Below are positions 8,006 through 17,878 of a DNA stretch of 64,000 bases, piece by piece (within the stretch, counting starts at the first letter, position 1; the number at the start of each line of letters is the position of its first letter). The stretch lies in assembly GCF_900637055.1 (NCBI RefSeq), contig NZ_LR134338.1, positions 6,039,501 through 6,103,500 on the forward strand. The letters are read 5' to 3'. The position numbers and the translations under genes are program-made. This DNA comes from Brevibacillus brevis. GTDB taxonomy: Bacteria; Bacillota; Bacilli; Brevibacillales; Brevibacillaceae. Under the pieces are notes generated by a model. It was given only the letters and a program-made list of their open reading frames with translations, was not told where the DNA came from and did not search any database.

Positions 8006-9367
8006 TCAATAATTAACAGGAAAGTTCCTGTCGCCTTTTTTCACCTTTGCAGGCTTTTCTCGTCCTTCTGCTTTGGTTTTATCAAGCAAGACAATGATCG
8101 TACGTAACATAATGATTATATCCAGCAGAAGAGAGTAGTTTCTAATATAATGCAAGTCATATCGCAGCTTATCCTCGACATCCGTCGTGTACTTCCCCAT
8201 AACTTGGGCATATCCCGTAATCCCTGGTTTTACAACATGTCGGTATTCATAGGACTCGAACTGTTCGACAAACTGCTTTGTAAAATATTCTCTCTCCGGC
8301 CTTGGACCTACAAGTGACATATCACCTATGAGTACATTAAACAATTGGGGCAGTTCATCTATTCTGGTTAGTCTCAATAACTTTCCGACCCGCGTAATAC
8401 GAGAATCGTTTTGCTTAGCGATGATTGGTCCCGTATGTACTTCTGCATCTTCTATCATGGAGCGGAATTTATAAATTTGAAACTCATTTCCATGTTGTCC
8501 GATCCTTTTTTGCTTGAAAATGATCCTTCCTTTTGGCTCCTCAAACTTGATCAGAAAACTCACGAAAAGAAAAATGGGAGATAAGAGCACCAAAAAAAGA
8601 AAAGAGAAAATCATATCAAAAACCCGCTTGATCAATCGCTGGTCAGCGGGAAGACCAAATGGCTTGACTGCTAGGACCATCGTGTCATCCAATGATGTGA
8701 TAATCGATTTAGAAAGCAGCAAATCATACAAGGATGGAACAACGTATAAGATCTTATTCTGTTTCATAGCTTGGTAAATGATCTGAGCTTTCTTTTCTTC
8801 TAATAATTCTGGCGTTATGATGACAGAATCTACCTTGTTCATTTGTGTAATGATTTCTTCAATGCTTTGATCAGGCTGAATATGTTTCCACTTTATAGGA
8901 CCAAGGAATGACATGCCGATCTTTGCAAATTCAACCTGTGAACCAATTAACAATGTTGTACCTGATTTATAATCACGTTTACATTTCAGATAAATAAATT
9001 TCCATCCTGACAGTAATCCAATCATCAGAAAATACGAAATCAGTATGACAGATCTTGGCAGTGCAAACTCACGAAAAATAAAAGAAGCAGCCATTGTTAA
9101 GAACGTAATGAAAGTAGTCGCAACGAAAATACTTCTCACAACATCCCATATGCTTTTTCTATTCAATGTATAGAGCTCATAGACTGTTAGAAAAAACAAG
9201 CTAATCAAGAGAATCCAAGGTGCAAGCGCCAGAAACGATTCCCAGTTTCTAGCCGTTATATTTTCATACCTTAAGAAAAAAGCCAGAACATATGTAAAAA
9301 AAATGATGAACAAGTCGACCGTTAACAAAACAAACTTATCAATGCGTCTATCCAATATATTAAACAT
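8006..9367 (-). CDS. Initiating undecaprenyl-phosphate sugar-phosphate transferase (WbaP/WsaP type)
   Basis: A 453-residue polyprenyl glycosylphosphotransferase that would start the glycan by moving a sugar-1-phosphate to undecaprenyl phosphate. Four N-terminal membrane segments (about residues 8-130) and a middle nucleotide-binding-like region lead to the transferase core: a hydrophobic hairpin, then FKQKRIGQHGNEFQIYKFRS, RVGKLLRLTRIDELPQLFNV, GDMSLVGPRPE and KPGITGYAQV, all signatures of the PglC/WbaP catalytic domain. The ATG at 9367 is preferred to one 20 codons upstream because TTAGGGG lies just before it and the protein then begins at the membrane domain. The same enzyme type (WsaP) initiates S-layer glycans in Geobacillus. 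Confidence 0.92.
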   Translation of the reverse strand: MFNILDRRIDKFVLLTVDLFIIFFTYVLAFFLRYENITARNWESFLALAPWILLISLFFLTVYELYTLNRKSIWDVVRSIFVATTFITFLTMAASFIFREFALPRSVILISYFLMIGLLSGWKFIYLKCKRDYKSGTTLLIGSQVEFAKIGMSFLGPIKWKHIQPDQSIEEIITQMNKVDSVIITPELLEEKKAQIIYQAMKQNKILYVVPSLYDLLLSKSIITSLDDTMVLAVKPFGLPADQRLIKRVFDMIFSFLFLVLLSPIFLFVSFLIKFEEPKGRIIFKQKRIGQHGNEFQIYKFRSMIEDAEVHTGPIIAKQNDSRITRVGKLLRLTRIDELPQLFNVLIGDMSLVGPRPEREYFTKQFVEQFESYEYRHVVKPGITGYAQVMGKYTTDVEDKLRYDLHYIRNYSLLLDIIIMLRTIIVLLDKTKAEGREKPAKVKKGDRNFPVNY

Positions 9368-9458
9368 AAAAAAACCCCTAACAATATCAATTGCTAGAGG
9401 TATTTTAACATACTTACTGTTTTCCAAACATCACACATTCATATGTCTATGTCGATTC

Positions 9459-10214
9459 TTACGATTTTTTAGGCTGATTTATTAAGAGTTGGTCCTCTTC
9501 CACATCTCTTAACGGCTTTGCTGGATTACCGACAACAATCTTCCCAGAGACTACCTGTTTAGTTGCCACGCTTCCCGCCCCAACAACTCCATCTTCCTCC
9601 ACAATCAGTCCAGGTAACAGAGTGGCATTTGCTCCTACCCTGCCGCCTTTTCGAATTGTACACCCTTTAAAAGCAGAAAATCTTTTTTCCGTACGTCCAA
9701 TGTAGTTATCATTACTTGTTACAACACCAGGTGCAACAAATACATAATCTTCAATAGTAGAAAAAGCAGTAATGTATGCATTTGTCTCAATCTTGCAATA
9801 TGCGCCTACGCTGCATTCGTTTTCTACAGCGACTCCACGACCGATAATCGTTTGGGTGCCTATTGTTACCTTTTCACGAATGGTAGCAAGATCAGCAACG
9901 AATACTTCATCTGCCAGTTGCGCATTCACGTAAACAATCGCACTGGTTCCAATTGTACAACGATTTCCGATCACAGTTGGTGGATGATCTGTTTGTGCCT
10001 TTAAGATCGATCTTGCGGCACGCATTGGTTTTTTTCCAATCACAACATTGTCATGTATTTGGCATCCTTCGCCGATTTTCGTGCCTTTGTAAATGATAAC
10101 GTTATGGCCGATAGATACATTGTCACCAATCTCTACATCTTCTTCAATAATGCAGTTATAGCCGAATGTAACATGATTTCCTAATTTCGCTTGCGAATTG
10201 ATAAATGAACTCAT
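9459..10214 (-). CDS. Left-handed beta-helix acyltransferase, WbpD-like
   Basis: A 251-residue hexapeptide-repeat protein: nearly the whole chain is [LIV]GxxxxI-type repeats, for example VEIGDNVSIGHNVIIY. The C-terminal part with VAPGVVTSNDNYIG, GCTIRKGGRVGANATLLPGL, VGAGSVATK and VVGNPAKPLRDV resembles sugar-nucleotide N-acetyltransferases such as WbpD, which acetylate the 3-amino group of UDP-GlcNAc3NA. With the WbpA, B, E and I homologues upstream in the same operon, that activity would complete the pathway (inference). The ATG at 10214 has GGAAGGTGA at good distance; an upstream ATG at 10232 is possible. It could instead O-acetylate the glycan. Confidence 0.82.
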   Translation of the reverse strand: MSSFINSQAKLGNHVTFGYNCIIEEDVEIGDNVSIGHNVIIYKGTKIGEGCQIHDNVVIGKKPMRAARSILKAQTDHPPTVIGNRCTIGTSAIVYVNAQLADEVFVADLATIREKVTIGTQTIIGRGVAVENECSVGAYCKIETNAYITAFSTIEDYVFVAPGVVTSNDNYIGRTEKRFSAFKGCTIRKGGRVGANATLLPGLIVEEDGVVGAGSVATKQVVSGKIVVGNPAKPLRDVEEDQLLINQPKKS

Positions 10215-10221
10215 TTGTTGG

Positions 10222-11466
10222 TCACCTTCCATTTTTGATTAACTCCTCCATCATCGCTGCTAAGGTATCTGCCTGATTCTCACGCGAAAATTGTTTCGAG
10301 ACGATATCTTTTCCTGAAATGTTAGACACCGGAAATCTCCCGTACGCAAGCTTACGTATTACCTCAGGTAGATAGTGCTCACCAGTTTCCTTGATATTCC
10401 CATATACACCCAAATTGAAACGTTGTAAAAAGTTATGAAGTTCTCCTCGCACTGTAGTAATAATCAATTTTTCATGTAACAGATAGTCAAACAATTTGTT
10501 TGGAAGTGCCCCTTCAAATAAAGGAACATCTTTTAAACAAATAAGAAAAGCGTCCGCACAATTTAAATACTTGTGAACGTTAAATTTTGAAACTGCTGAG
10601 AGGAATAGGACACTTTCTCCTAATCCCTTTTCTTTCGTTATCTGTTGGAGTTTCGGTTTCTCAATACCTTCACCCATTAGTACAATTTTGATCCTGTGTT
10701 CCTTTTTAAGCATTTCCATGGCATATATGATTTGAACCAAATCATTGGCGGGTCCATGCGCACCTGCATACATACAGACAAAATCCTCATTTGAGATCCC
10801 CAGCGACTCTCGTATTTTTTGTCTGTCATGGGAGGGATCAGATGGCAACGTAACAGTTTCTATATCAATTCCGTTAGCCAGAAAAAAGAGTTTATCCTGC
10901 GATATTCCCTTTTGTTGTATTCGATCACCAATACCTTCTGTAAGTACTATAATTTTATCCGCTTCCCTATACAATACTTGTTCCATCCAGCGCAACAGTC
11001 TGATTAGCAGTTTGTGCCTTCCTCCAGCGATATCAATTAATGAATCCGGCCATAAGTCCCTGACCTCCAAAATAAATACAGCTTTCCTAACCTTTGCTAG
11101 CAACATGGCGGAGAAGGCAGTAAACAATGGAGGCGATGATCCTATCAAGACGTCGGGTCTTTCACGCTGGAACAATCCTGCGACAAAAAAACAAATAGCA
11201 AACAGAAACATGTTTATAAATCGAAGTACTCCGTTATCCTTATAAGATATCGCTCCTATCCATAGAAAACGAAAACCTTCTAGCACTTCTTTTTTTATCA
11301 ATGTCCATTTGGAAAAACGATACGTTTTGTTGTGATGAATAAAGTTACTTCCCCATAAAGTGATAGTGTGTCGCTTTGCTAAGTATTTGGCTAATTCGTA
11401 ATGGCGTGTACTAGCTGGATATTCGGGCGTAACACTATACTGGTTAACGATCCAAACTTTTTTCAT
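10222..11466 (-). CDS. GT4-family glycosyltransferase (WbuB-like)
   Basis: A 414-residue cytoplasmic glycosyltransferase with GT-B fold. It begins MKKVWIVNQYSVTPEYPAST, the N-terminus typical of WbuB-type amino-sugar transferases, and carries the RDLWPDSL motif found in that group. The C-terminal donor domain shows GAHGPANDLVQIIYAMEML and FEGALPNKLFDYLLHEKL, the usual place of the E-x7-E type motif. The ATG at 11466 with AGGTGA five bases upstream is preferred over an in-frame GTG at 11475. It overlaps the end of the upstream glycosyltransferase gene. Likely adds an amino sugar to the lipid-linked glycan. Confidence 0.88.
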   Translation of the reverse strand: MKKVWIVNQYSVTPEYPASTRHYELAKYLAKRHTITLWGSNFIHHNKTYRFSKWTLIKKEVLEGFRFLWIGAISYKDNGVLRFINMFLFAICFFVAGLFQRERPDVLIGSSPPLFTAFSAMLLAKVRKAVFILEVRDLWPDSLIDIAGGRHKLLIRLLRWMEQVLYREADKIIVLTEGIGDRIQQKGISQDKLFFLANGIDIETVTLPSDPSHDRQKIRESLGISNEDFVCMYAGAHGPANDLVQIIYAMEMLKKEHRIKIVLMGEGIEKPKLQQITKEKGLGESVLFLSAVSKFNVHKYLNCADAFLICLKDVPLFEGALPNKLFDYLLHEKLIITTVRGELHNFLQRFNLGVYGNIKETGEHYLPEVIRKLAYGRFPVSNISGKDIVSKQFSRENQADTLAAMMEELIKNGR

Positions 11467-12631
11467 ATCGTTCACCTAACAGATTGATATAGAGAAAGAT
11501 CAACTTTTCACTTTCTTTCTCCCAATTCCCTTCACTATTTGCCCATGTTTTTGCGTTTTCGCTGCATTGACGCAAATATTCTTTTTCAGAAGACAAACGG
11601 ACTATTGCCTCTGCAATACTCTTTGGATCAGTAGGGTCAAACAGCTCCCCAAAATGCACTCTATCATTCAACTTCCGAATTTCTGGGAGATTACTGGCAC
11701 AGACGGCTAGTCCAGCCATCATATACTCAGACAGTTTATTTGGAAGACTGAATAAGTTATTTAAACAAGTTGGTTTATACGGGATGATTCCGATATCAGC
11801 TTCGCTTGCTTCCTTAACTAAATCCGTCATAGCTACTGGCTCACAAAATTCAATTTGACCGCTGACTATATATGGTGCAGCAAGTGATCGGAGTTCTTCT
11901 TCCATAGGTCCCATCCCTCTTAAGCGGATCACAATATGAGAAGGGAGAAACTTCACAGACTTTATTAACTCTTCCAATCCTCTATCTTTCAGATACCCCC
12001 CGTGATACAGTATCACTATTTTTGAGTGGTTATCATGAATCTGAAGGTTTTTTTCATTTTGGAGCATCGTAAAGTTGTGTAGAATGACAGGCAAGGAGAT
12101 TAACCGGTAACGCTTTTGAAGTTCATGAGCAATTGATTCATTGACCGTTATCGTTTGATTAGCCCGTCGGATAACATACCCTTCTATCAACATTACCAAT
12201 TTTTTAAACCATTGGGGAAAATCAGCCCTCTGCTCAGCCCACAGCTCATGTGAGTCATACACAAGTAGCGCTCCTCTTAATTTGGCAACCACATAGGCAA
12301 ATGGCAGCATATCAAAATCATGAGCATGATAGACGTCTGCTTTTTGTCCAAATGCAATCTTACCCATCTCCAAAAAAGCAACTAACTTATTCATTGCGAT
12401 CTTTAGAATACCCAGCGTCGTCGTGCTCTTTTTTAAGCGGTTATTTGTTAACCCATTTGCACGAAACACGGTGTAGTTTCCAATTTTCTCATGCTTTGGG
12501 ACGCTTGAAGTTTTGCGTATCCCTACAATACTTACCTGGCAGAGATTACTTAGTGAACTCGCTTCCTTCGTCACTCTAGGATCAGAGGTTACCTCGTTGC
12601 TTACAAGCATGCAAATGTGTTTCTTTTTCAT
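11444..12631 (-). CDS. GT4-family glycosyltransferase
   Basis: A 395-residue GT-B glycosyltransferase. MKKKHICMLVSNEVTSDPRV opens the acceptor domain; HAHDFDMLPFAYVVA and YDSHELWAEQ are typical of family GT4; the donor domain has LYHGGYLKDRGLEEL, EADIGIIPYKP and NLFSLPNKLSEYMMAGLAV. It overlaps the amidotransferase gene upstream by 4 nt (ATGA arrangement) and the next glycosyltransferase gene downstream, so it is translationally coupled. Presumably builds the repeat unit of the glycan; donor sugar unknown. Confidence 0.88.
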   Translation of the reverse strand: MKKKHICMLVSNEVTSDPRVTKEASSLSNLCQVSIVGIRKTSSVPKHEKIGNYTVFRANGLTNNRLKKSTTTLGILKIAMNKLVAFLEMGKIAFGQKADVYHAHDFDMLPFAYVVAKLRGALLVYDSHELWAEQRADFPQWFKKLVMLIEGYVIRRANQTITVNESIAHELQKRYRLISLPVILHNFTMLQNEKNLQIHDNHSKIVILYHGGYLKDRGLEELIKSVKFLPSHIVIRLRGMGPMEEELRSLAAPYIVSGQIEFCEPVAMTDLVKEASEADIGIIPYKPTCLNNLFSLPNKLSEYMMAGLAVCASNLPEIRKLNDRVHFGELFDPTDPKSIAEAIVRLSSEKEYLRQCSENAKTWANSEGNWEKESEKLIFLYINLLGERYEKSLDR

Positions 12632-14589
12632 GCGAGTTCAACCCTTTTTTGTATATATCCATTTGAATCTACAAATCGGGGATCTTCATCAATAAATATT
12701 TTAAACCAAAGCTCAACATTCAATAAGGACCATAGCTGCCAACTGAAATCACCGTTTGAGGATAGCATATTTGAAATCCCCGCTGCATTAAATAAATCCC
12801 TTTGTCTTGCTGAATCATCTAGCAAGATTTTATTCACAAATTGCGGATCCTTTTTAAACCAGACATTGATTGGTGTTGGAAACCCTTTTTTGTCTTTTCG
12901 ATTTAGGACTTCATCGGGTATCATTCCCTTTATAGCCTGCTTAAATATATATTTTGGTTCTAATCCTTTTACCTTTACCGAAGACGGAATAGAAGCAGCA
13001 AATTCCACAATCCGATAATCTAGCAGCGGTACTCTTGATTCTAATGATACCGCCATACTCGTTCGATCTTCGACTTGAAGCAGTCCTGGGAGATATGCTT
13101 TGATATCATGGTAGAGCATTAGGTCGAAAGGGTCCTCACTCACATCTTTGCGGAGATACCTATTGAACGTATCATTCATATCGTAATTTGAAAGGACATC
13201 CTGCATCTTCAAACCAAATAAATTAGGATTAAGCACCATCGATGTAGAATATTTTCGCCATATCTCCTCAAATGTCCCCGGTTGCGTTGGTGTTTCCTGT
13301 ATTCGTTGTCCTATCTTTTTAATTGTTGTTTTGATTCCATGTTGCTTGGCATACCCGTAAATGAGCAGAGCCCTTCTTTTCAAGCTGTTTGAAAATGACT
13401 TCTGCATTGAGGCTACGGGGGATGACGGTTGCCCATTCAAAGGAAGGTCTTCATATGCAAGGAAATAACGTGTGTACCCCCCGAATATCTCATCCCCTCC
13501 CTGACCACCTAAAACTACTTTGACATTATCAGCCGCTAACTGACAAACAGAAAATTGCGGGATAATACCTGGTCCAACTGCTGGTTCATCCATATGCCAT
13601 ATTAGTTTGGCTAATGAATCTTGAAAAAATTTCATATCCGGAACGATCTCAAGATATTCGGTGCCTGATGCTTTCGCAACTATTTTTGCATATTTTGTTT
13701 CGTCATAAAAATCGCTTTCATTAAACTTTCCAGAAAACGTTTTTATTCGCTGCTCTAGATGTTTAGCCGATAAAGAGCTAACCGTACTTGAGTCAAGCCC
13801 ACCACTTAAGTGGCAACCCAATGGAACATCACTTCGTAAATGTAATTTTACGGAGTCATTTATTAAAAACCTAAGCTCTTCAACCGTTTGAGATTCTGTT
13901 CTAGAAGCAGCTTCAAATGTAAGGTCCCAGTACTCTTCAATGAGCAAACCTTCTTTTTCGGACACTGTTGCACAATGACCTGGCAGCAATTTTTTAATGT
14001 TATTAAAAAACGTCTTATCATCTGGCACGTACATGAATGATAGATAGTCTACAATAGCTTGGTAATTGGGCTCCCTTTTAATTGTGCGATCGGCAATAAT
14101 AGCTTTAATTTCTGAACCAAATACAAACCGTTCTCCATCAAAGTAATAGTAGAACGGTTTTATTCCTATTCGGTCTCGTGCTACAAATAACTCACGCTTT
14201 TGTTTATCCCACACAGCACAGGCAAACATTCCATTTATTTGTGATAAACCTTTTTTCCCTTCTTGGGCCAACAACTGTAGTAGAACCTCCGTGTCAGACT
14301 CAGTACGGAAGATCACTCCTCTTTGGACTAAAAGCTTACGTAATTCTATGTAATTATAAATCTCCCCATTAAACACAATGGTATAACGGCCATCAACCGT
14401 TGTCATTGGCTGATGGCCCGCTTCTAGATCAATAATACTGAGTCGACGAAAACCTAGTCCGAGATTGTTATCGAGGAATATCCCATCACTATCAGGACCT
14501 CGGTGAGCGATGATATCACGCATCTTAATAAGTTTATCTTGATTAATCTTTTCTTGATTTATGTTAAGTACCCCGACAAAACCACACAT
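12628..14589 (-). CDS. Asparagine-synthase-type glutamine amidotransferase 1
   Basis: A 653-residue AsnB-family protein. The glutaminase domain is complete: catalytic Cys2 in MCGFVGVL, HRGPDSDG, RRLSIIDLEAG, VFNGEIYNY (Asn74-Gly75-Glu76) and the Asp of TESDTEVL. The synthetase domain has the pyrophosphate loop SGGLDSS (residues 262-268) and GGQGGDEIFGGY. In a locus that makes a uronic acid sugar, a second-best reading to asparagine synthesis is amidation of the sugar carboxylate to a uronamide, as with WbpS-type enzymes in Pseudomonas O-antigen loci (inference). It is longer than E. coli AsnB and has a paralog 3 kb upstream in the same operon. Ribosome site AGGAGCAGG precedes the ATG. Confidence 0.92.
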   Translation of the reverse strand: MCGFVGVLNINQEKINQDKLIKMRDIIAHRGPDSDGIFLDNNLGLGFRRLSIIDLEAGHQPMTTVDGRYTIVFNGEIYNYIELRKLLVQRGVIFRTESDTEVLLQLLAQEGKKGLSQINGMFACAVWDKQKRELFVARDRIGIKPFYYYFDGERFVFGSEIKAIIADRTIKREPNYQAIVDYLSFMYVPDDKTFFNNIKKLLPGHCATVSEKEGLLIEEYWDLTFEAASRTESQTVEELRFLINDSVKLHLRSDVPLGCHLSGGLDSSTVSSLSAKHLEQRIKTFSGKFNESDFYDETKYAKIVAKASGTEYLEIVPDMKFFQDSLAKLIWHMDEPAVGPGIIPQFSVCQLAADNVKVVLGGQGGDEIFGGYTRYFLAYEDLPLNGQPSSPVASMQKSFSNSLKRRALLIYGYAKQHGIKTTIKKIGQRIQETPTQPGTFEEIWRKYSTSMVLNPNLFGLKMQDVLSNYDMNDTFNRYLRKDVSEDPFDLMLYHDIKAYLPGLLQVEDRTSMAVSLESRVPLLDYRIVEFAASIPSSVKVKGLEPKYIFKQAIKGMIPDEVLNRKDKKGFPTPINVWFKKDPQFVNKILLDDSARQRDLFNAAGISNMLSSNGDFSWQLWSLLNVELWFKIFIDEDPRFVDSNGYIQKRVELA

Positions 14590-14610
14590 ATACCTGCTCC
14601 TATAACAAAT

Positions 14611-16767
14611 CTATTTATTTAGCAAAGTTCCCCATACTCTAAAATTTCTCATTAACAGCCGATTTTGTCCTTGTCCCCTATCAAACTCAAAAACAAGTTT
14701 AACAATAGGTGGAAAACCATTAATCGAGAAATTGTTTGTGACTTCATTATTATTTTTTACATTAGCAATGACTTTCGATGATCCATCGGGTAGAATACCC
14801 AGGATTTTATAATCAAGCCCACGATTTTCATCTGATAGCCATTCTATAGTAATATCACTAATACTTATAGGATGTTTCCATACTAATTCAAATGCACTTT
14901 GTTGCATTCCTTCTACATAACCTGTGTAAGTATTCTGGTCATTATCTATGCTTCCCGCGATACCATAACCTGGATAAGGCTTACGTTCATTTTTTATTTC
15001 TGCAATTCCACTTAATTCTTCAATTGGCTTGATCGGTTCGCTCAACACTTTTACGAGGAGGTTCTCTAATAAATATTGGTATGGCTCGTCTTTAATAGCA
15101 AAGAAATATTTTTTAGCGACCATCTCAGGATCTGCTCCTTTAGAGATCTGCTGTAAGAACCCTTTTGCTTTTTTAGAAGTCATCATTTTAGTCAACCAGT
15201 TATCAAAATCAGCATCACTTTTTTCAGGATAAAATACTTTTTGGTACGCCTTCTTTCGAGGTGTTCCCTTTCTTAGTTCGCTGTTAAATCTGTCAAACTG
15301 CTGCTTTGCTTCTTTAACTATACCAGAAAGATCAGTAGACCTTCCTTCTGGCCCGTAAACAGTATCATCATACACCCAAATATCAAATAGTTCACTATGT
15401 GTGTTATTAATCGTAAAGATATTGCTGTTTGGATCATATACAATAAAAGTGTGATGTTGTGGAGACCCAAAAATATAGTAATCACTACCGTCTATGTCAA
15501 TTTTCTTAATCCAAGTAACATACCAAAACGAATCTCCTGTGTATACTGATGAATTTTGAGAGTCAATTTCAACTTGAGACAACACGGTTTTATTTTTTGT
15601 CAATAAATCTATGGAGTTAAATCCTCCAACGAAGCTTGTTTCTGCTCTTTTATAAGGGTTTAATAAATCGGGTGATATTTCATCAAATGTCATTGATTCG
15701 AATGTGTATTCCTTACCATTGCTACCCGACAGAACAGGCCCTTTTATTCCTGAAATTTTTACAGGTCCAATAACATATTGGTTCATTACCTTACCAGAGT
15801 AATCTAATTCTAAGATTCTTCCCTTCATAGAATCAGTAACGACTATCATATTATCAGAAAAAACTGCTGAATACGGGAAGTTAAATAGGTCAACGCCTGG
15901 ACCATTGCCACCGATTGATCCTATAAAATTTAGTTCCTTATCAAGAAAAGATAACCGTCCTGTATGTGCATCTGATACAACCACGTCTCCCTTAATTGAA
16001 ACATCAATACTCGTTGGCCATAGATATTCATTCTGCCCCCAGCCAAGCTTTCCAGTATTCTTAACAACGTTTCCCTTCAAATCTATTTTAACTACTTCAC
16101 GATCAGTTAAACTAGTTGCATATACATACCCTTCCGCAATTGCAACTCCATGCGCTTGTTTTATCTCGCATTGCCAGAGATGTTTTCCTTGGTTATCGAA
16201 TAAAAACACACTGTTTCCATCATAATCTGCAACAGCTATATATTTTCCATCCTTACTCACTGCAACGTTTTCTGGGGATTTCATCTCGGGGTGCTTAATC
16301 TCTTTTACAAGCTGCAGTGACGCATTATCTCTATCAATTTGAAACTCTAAAATATTGTGCCCATTATAATTAGCTACATAAACCGTATCTGAGTTATCAC
16401 TAAAAAATACACCTGTCGGATTCCAAACCTTAATATTATTTGGTACTTGAAGAGTTGTTAATTTATCATTCTTTCCCGTCATGGTTACAATGTGAACATC
16501 TTGATAATCAGAAACTAAATACTCCCTATCTTTGTATTTAGAAATACTCACAACAAAACTGGGTATGTTATTAAGCTCTTTTTCAACCATATATGTTCCA
16601 TAATTTGTGTCCAAATCTAAGTGGCGGGGCATCCAATCGGGTTTCACTGAAATCGCTTCTCCCCTTTCCATTGTAGCATTGCCACTTTCCCGAAAGATGA
16701 GACTTAGAGATACAAAAGTGAGAAATAGCATAATTATTGTTAGCACTACTTTGTTGTTAATTCTCAT
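14611..16767 (-). CDS. Exported NHL-type beta-propeller protein with C-terminal discoidin-like domain
   Basis: A 718-residue protein with an N-terminal membrane anchor or signal (residues 7-25, VVLTIIMLFLTFVSLSLIF). Residues about 75-330 contain NHL-like beta-propeller repeats, for example NPTGVFFSDNSDTVYVANYN, SPENVAVSKDGKYIAVADYD and GDVVVSDAHTGRLSFLD. A helical region around 480-570 follows, then a beta-rich C-terminal domain resembling F5/8-type galactose-binding folds that ends RGQGQNRLLMRNFRVWG. The same ending occurs in the transglutaminase-like neighbour. Function is unknown; propellers of this type often bind proteins or glycans outside the cell. It lies between the two amidotransferase genes in the glycan operon. 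Confidence 0.78.
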   Translation of the reverse strand: MRINNKVVLTIIMLFLTFVSLSLIFRESGNATMERGEAISVKPDWMPRHLDLDTNYGTYMVEKELNNIPSFVVSISKYKDREYLVSDYQDVHIVTMTGKNDKLTTLQVPNNIKVWNPTGVFFSDNSDTVYVANYNGHNILEFQIDRDNASLQLVKEIKHPEMKSPENVAVSKDGKYIAVADYDGNSVFLFDNQGKHLWQCEIKQAHGVAIAEGYVYATSLTDREVVKIDLKGNVVKNTGKLGWGQNEYLWPTSIDVSIKGDVVVSDAHTGRLSFLDKELNFIGSIGGNGPGVDLFNFPYSAVFSDNMIVVTDSMKGRILELDYSGKVMNQYVIGPVKISGIKGPVLSGSNGKEYTFESMTFDEISPDLLNPYKRAETSFVGGFNSIDLLTKNKTVLSQVEIDSQNSSVYTGDSFWYVTWIKKIDIDGSDYYIFGSPQHHTFIVYDPNSNIFTINNTHSELFDIWVYDDTVYGPEGRSTDLSGIVKEAKQQFDRFNSELRKGTPRKKAYQKVFYPEKSDADFDNWLTKMMTSKKAKGFLQQISKGADPEMVAKKYFFAIKDEPYQYLLENLLVKVLSEPIKPIEELSGIAEIKNERKPYPGYGIAGSIDNDQNTYTGYVEGMQQSAFELVWKHPISISDITIEWLSDENRGLDYKILGILPDGSSKVIANVKNNNEVTNNFSINGFPPIVKLVFEFDRGQGQNRLLMRNFRVWGTLLNK

Positions 16768-16884
16768 TAGTATCCACCTTACCTTTCTTGCATGAGAATC
16801 ATAATATTACTGCGAAATTAATACCTTTCCGTATTATTTTAAAGGAGTGCATATTAGGTTACTCCTTAGCTAATGAGCTTACGA

Positions 16885-17814
16885 CTAATACAAGTGTAGG
16901 TTCCTTAATAAAAGTCGTTGCTGTCCCTTAAATTTCGAAAATTTAAATGTTAGCGAGTTAGTTTTAATACTTGAATTTAGCCAAATATTTTCATAACCTA
17001 CTTCATTAACATAACCCTTATAGGTGCTAATGAGCTTTGAATTCTTGTTGTCATATATAGAGAATTCTGTGGGGTAATTGTTCAGATCAAACCACTCAAA
17101 GTAAAGTCTATTGACGTTTACTTCTTTGGAAAAAGTTATGGTAAACTCTACTGGCAATATTCCTTCCTTTGATGCAGTATACTCTGCCCCAGTCAGGTTT
17201 AAACTGGCTTCTAAATCATTAGGAGAGCTATAGAAATTATCTTTCCCTCTAACGGTATAAGGTACCTTCGTAATAATATTATCCTTAGCATAATTAAGAG
17301 TTGTTTGAATTTGGGTTTTTTTTACATTATCCCAAAAATACGGAGTTGCATACATCTTTAGTTTTTCATTTTTAATTGTCCCTACTGCATTTTTTGAAAT
17401 TGACGCATTTGTAATTAATTCACTCACTGAATTTTCATAGTAAATCCCCAAAGTAGGATCAAACGTATATATTTTATCGTCAATCACGGTTTCAATTACT
17501 GAGTGATTTAAAAATTGTTCACTCGACGATAATCCAGAATGTAAATCCCAAACAACTGCTTTGTAGCCTTTTTTCTTAAATTCCTCTGCCAGATAGGTCA
17601 CATATAGACCACAATGACCGTTACCGTACTCTATCGTTTGCGCCAGAGTTGGATACCCGGGTAATCCAACCCCGTAATCAAAGCTATTGTGAATTTGCAA
17701 GTTTAGCTCTACCAGTTTTAGTAAGTTTGAATTGGATTTAATAGATTTACTTTCAAATCCGGAAATAAATACTAATGAACAAGCTAAGAATAGAATTGCA
17801 ATGATTTTGTTCAT
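16885..17814 (-). CDS. Exported transglutaminase-like protein with C-terminal discoidin-like domain
   Basis: A 309-residue protein. Signal peptide in residues 1-20 (MNKIIAILFLACSLVFISGF). The core has an intact transglutaminase/papain-like triad in the expected order: Cys68 in GNGHCGLYVTYLAEEFKKKG, His104 in FLNHSVIETV and Asp119 in YTFDPTLG. A C-terminal beta-rich domain of about 100 residues ends KGQQRLLLRNLHLY, matching the end of the neighbouring beta-propeller protein. Such folds can be transamidases, peptidases or amidases; the reaction cannot be told from sequence. The ATG at 17814 is chosen because it starts the signal peptide; a GTG lies four codons upstream. Gaps of 117 and 64 nt separate it from its neighbours. 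Confidence 0.78.
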   Translation of the reverse strand: MNKIIAILFLACSLVFISGFESKSIKSNSNLLKLVELNLQIHNSFDYGVGLPGYPTLAQTIEYGNGHCGLYVTYLAEEFKKKGYKAVVWDLHSGLSSSEQFLNHSVIETVIDDKIYTFDPTLGIYYENSVSELITNASISKNAVGTIKNEKLKMYATPYFWDNVKKTQIQTTLNYAKDNIITKVPYTVRGKDNFYSSPNDLEASLNLTGAEYTASKEGILPVEFTITFSKEVNVNRLYFEWFDLNNYPTEFSIYDNKNSKLISTYKGYVNEVGYENIWLNSSIKTNSLTFKFSKFKGQQRLLLRNLHLY

Positions 17815-17878
17815 TGAATCAATCACTCTTTCTAAGATAAGTCATACTAGTAATATACTCAGAGGGATACAAAGGCAA

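Noticed and set aside
16780..16884. A terminator between the transglutaminase-like and beta-propeller genes
   Set aside because: AAGGAGT and ACTCCTT can pair, but the loop is long and no T-run follows, so the operon is treated as continuous.
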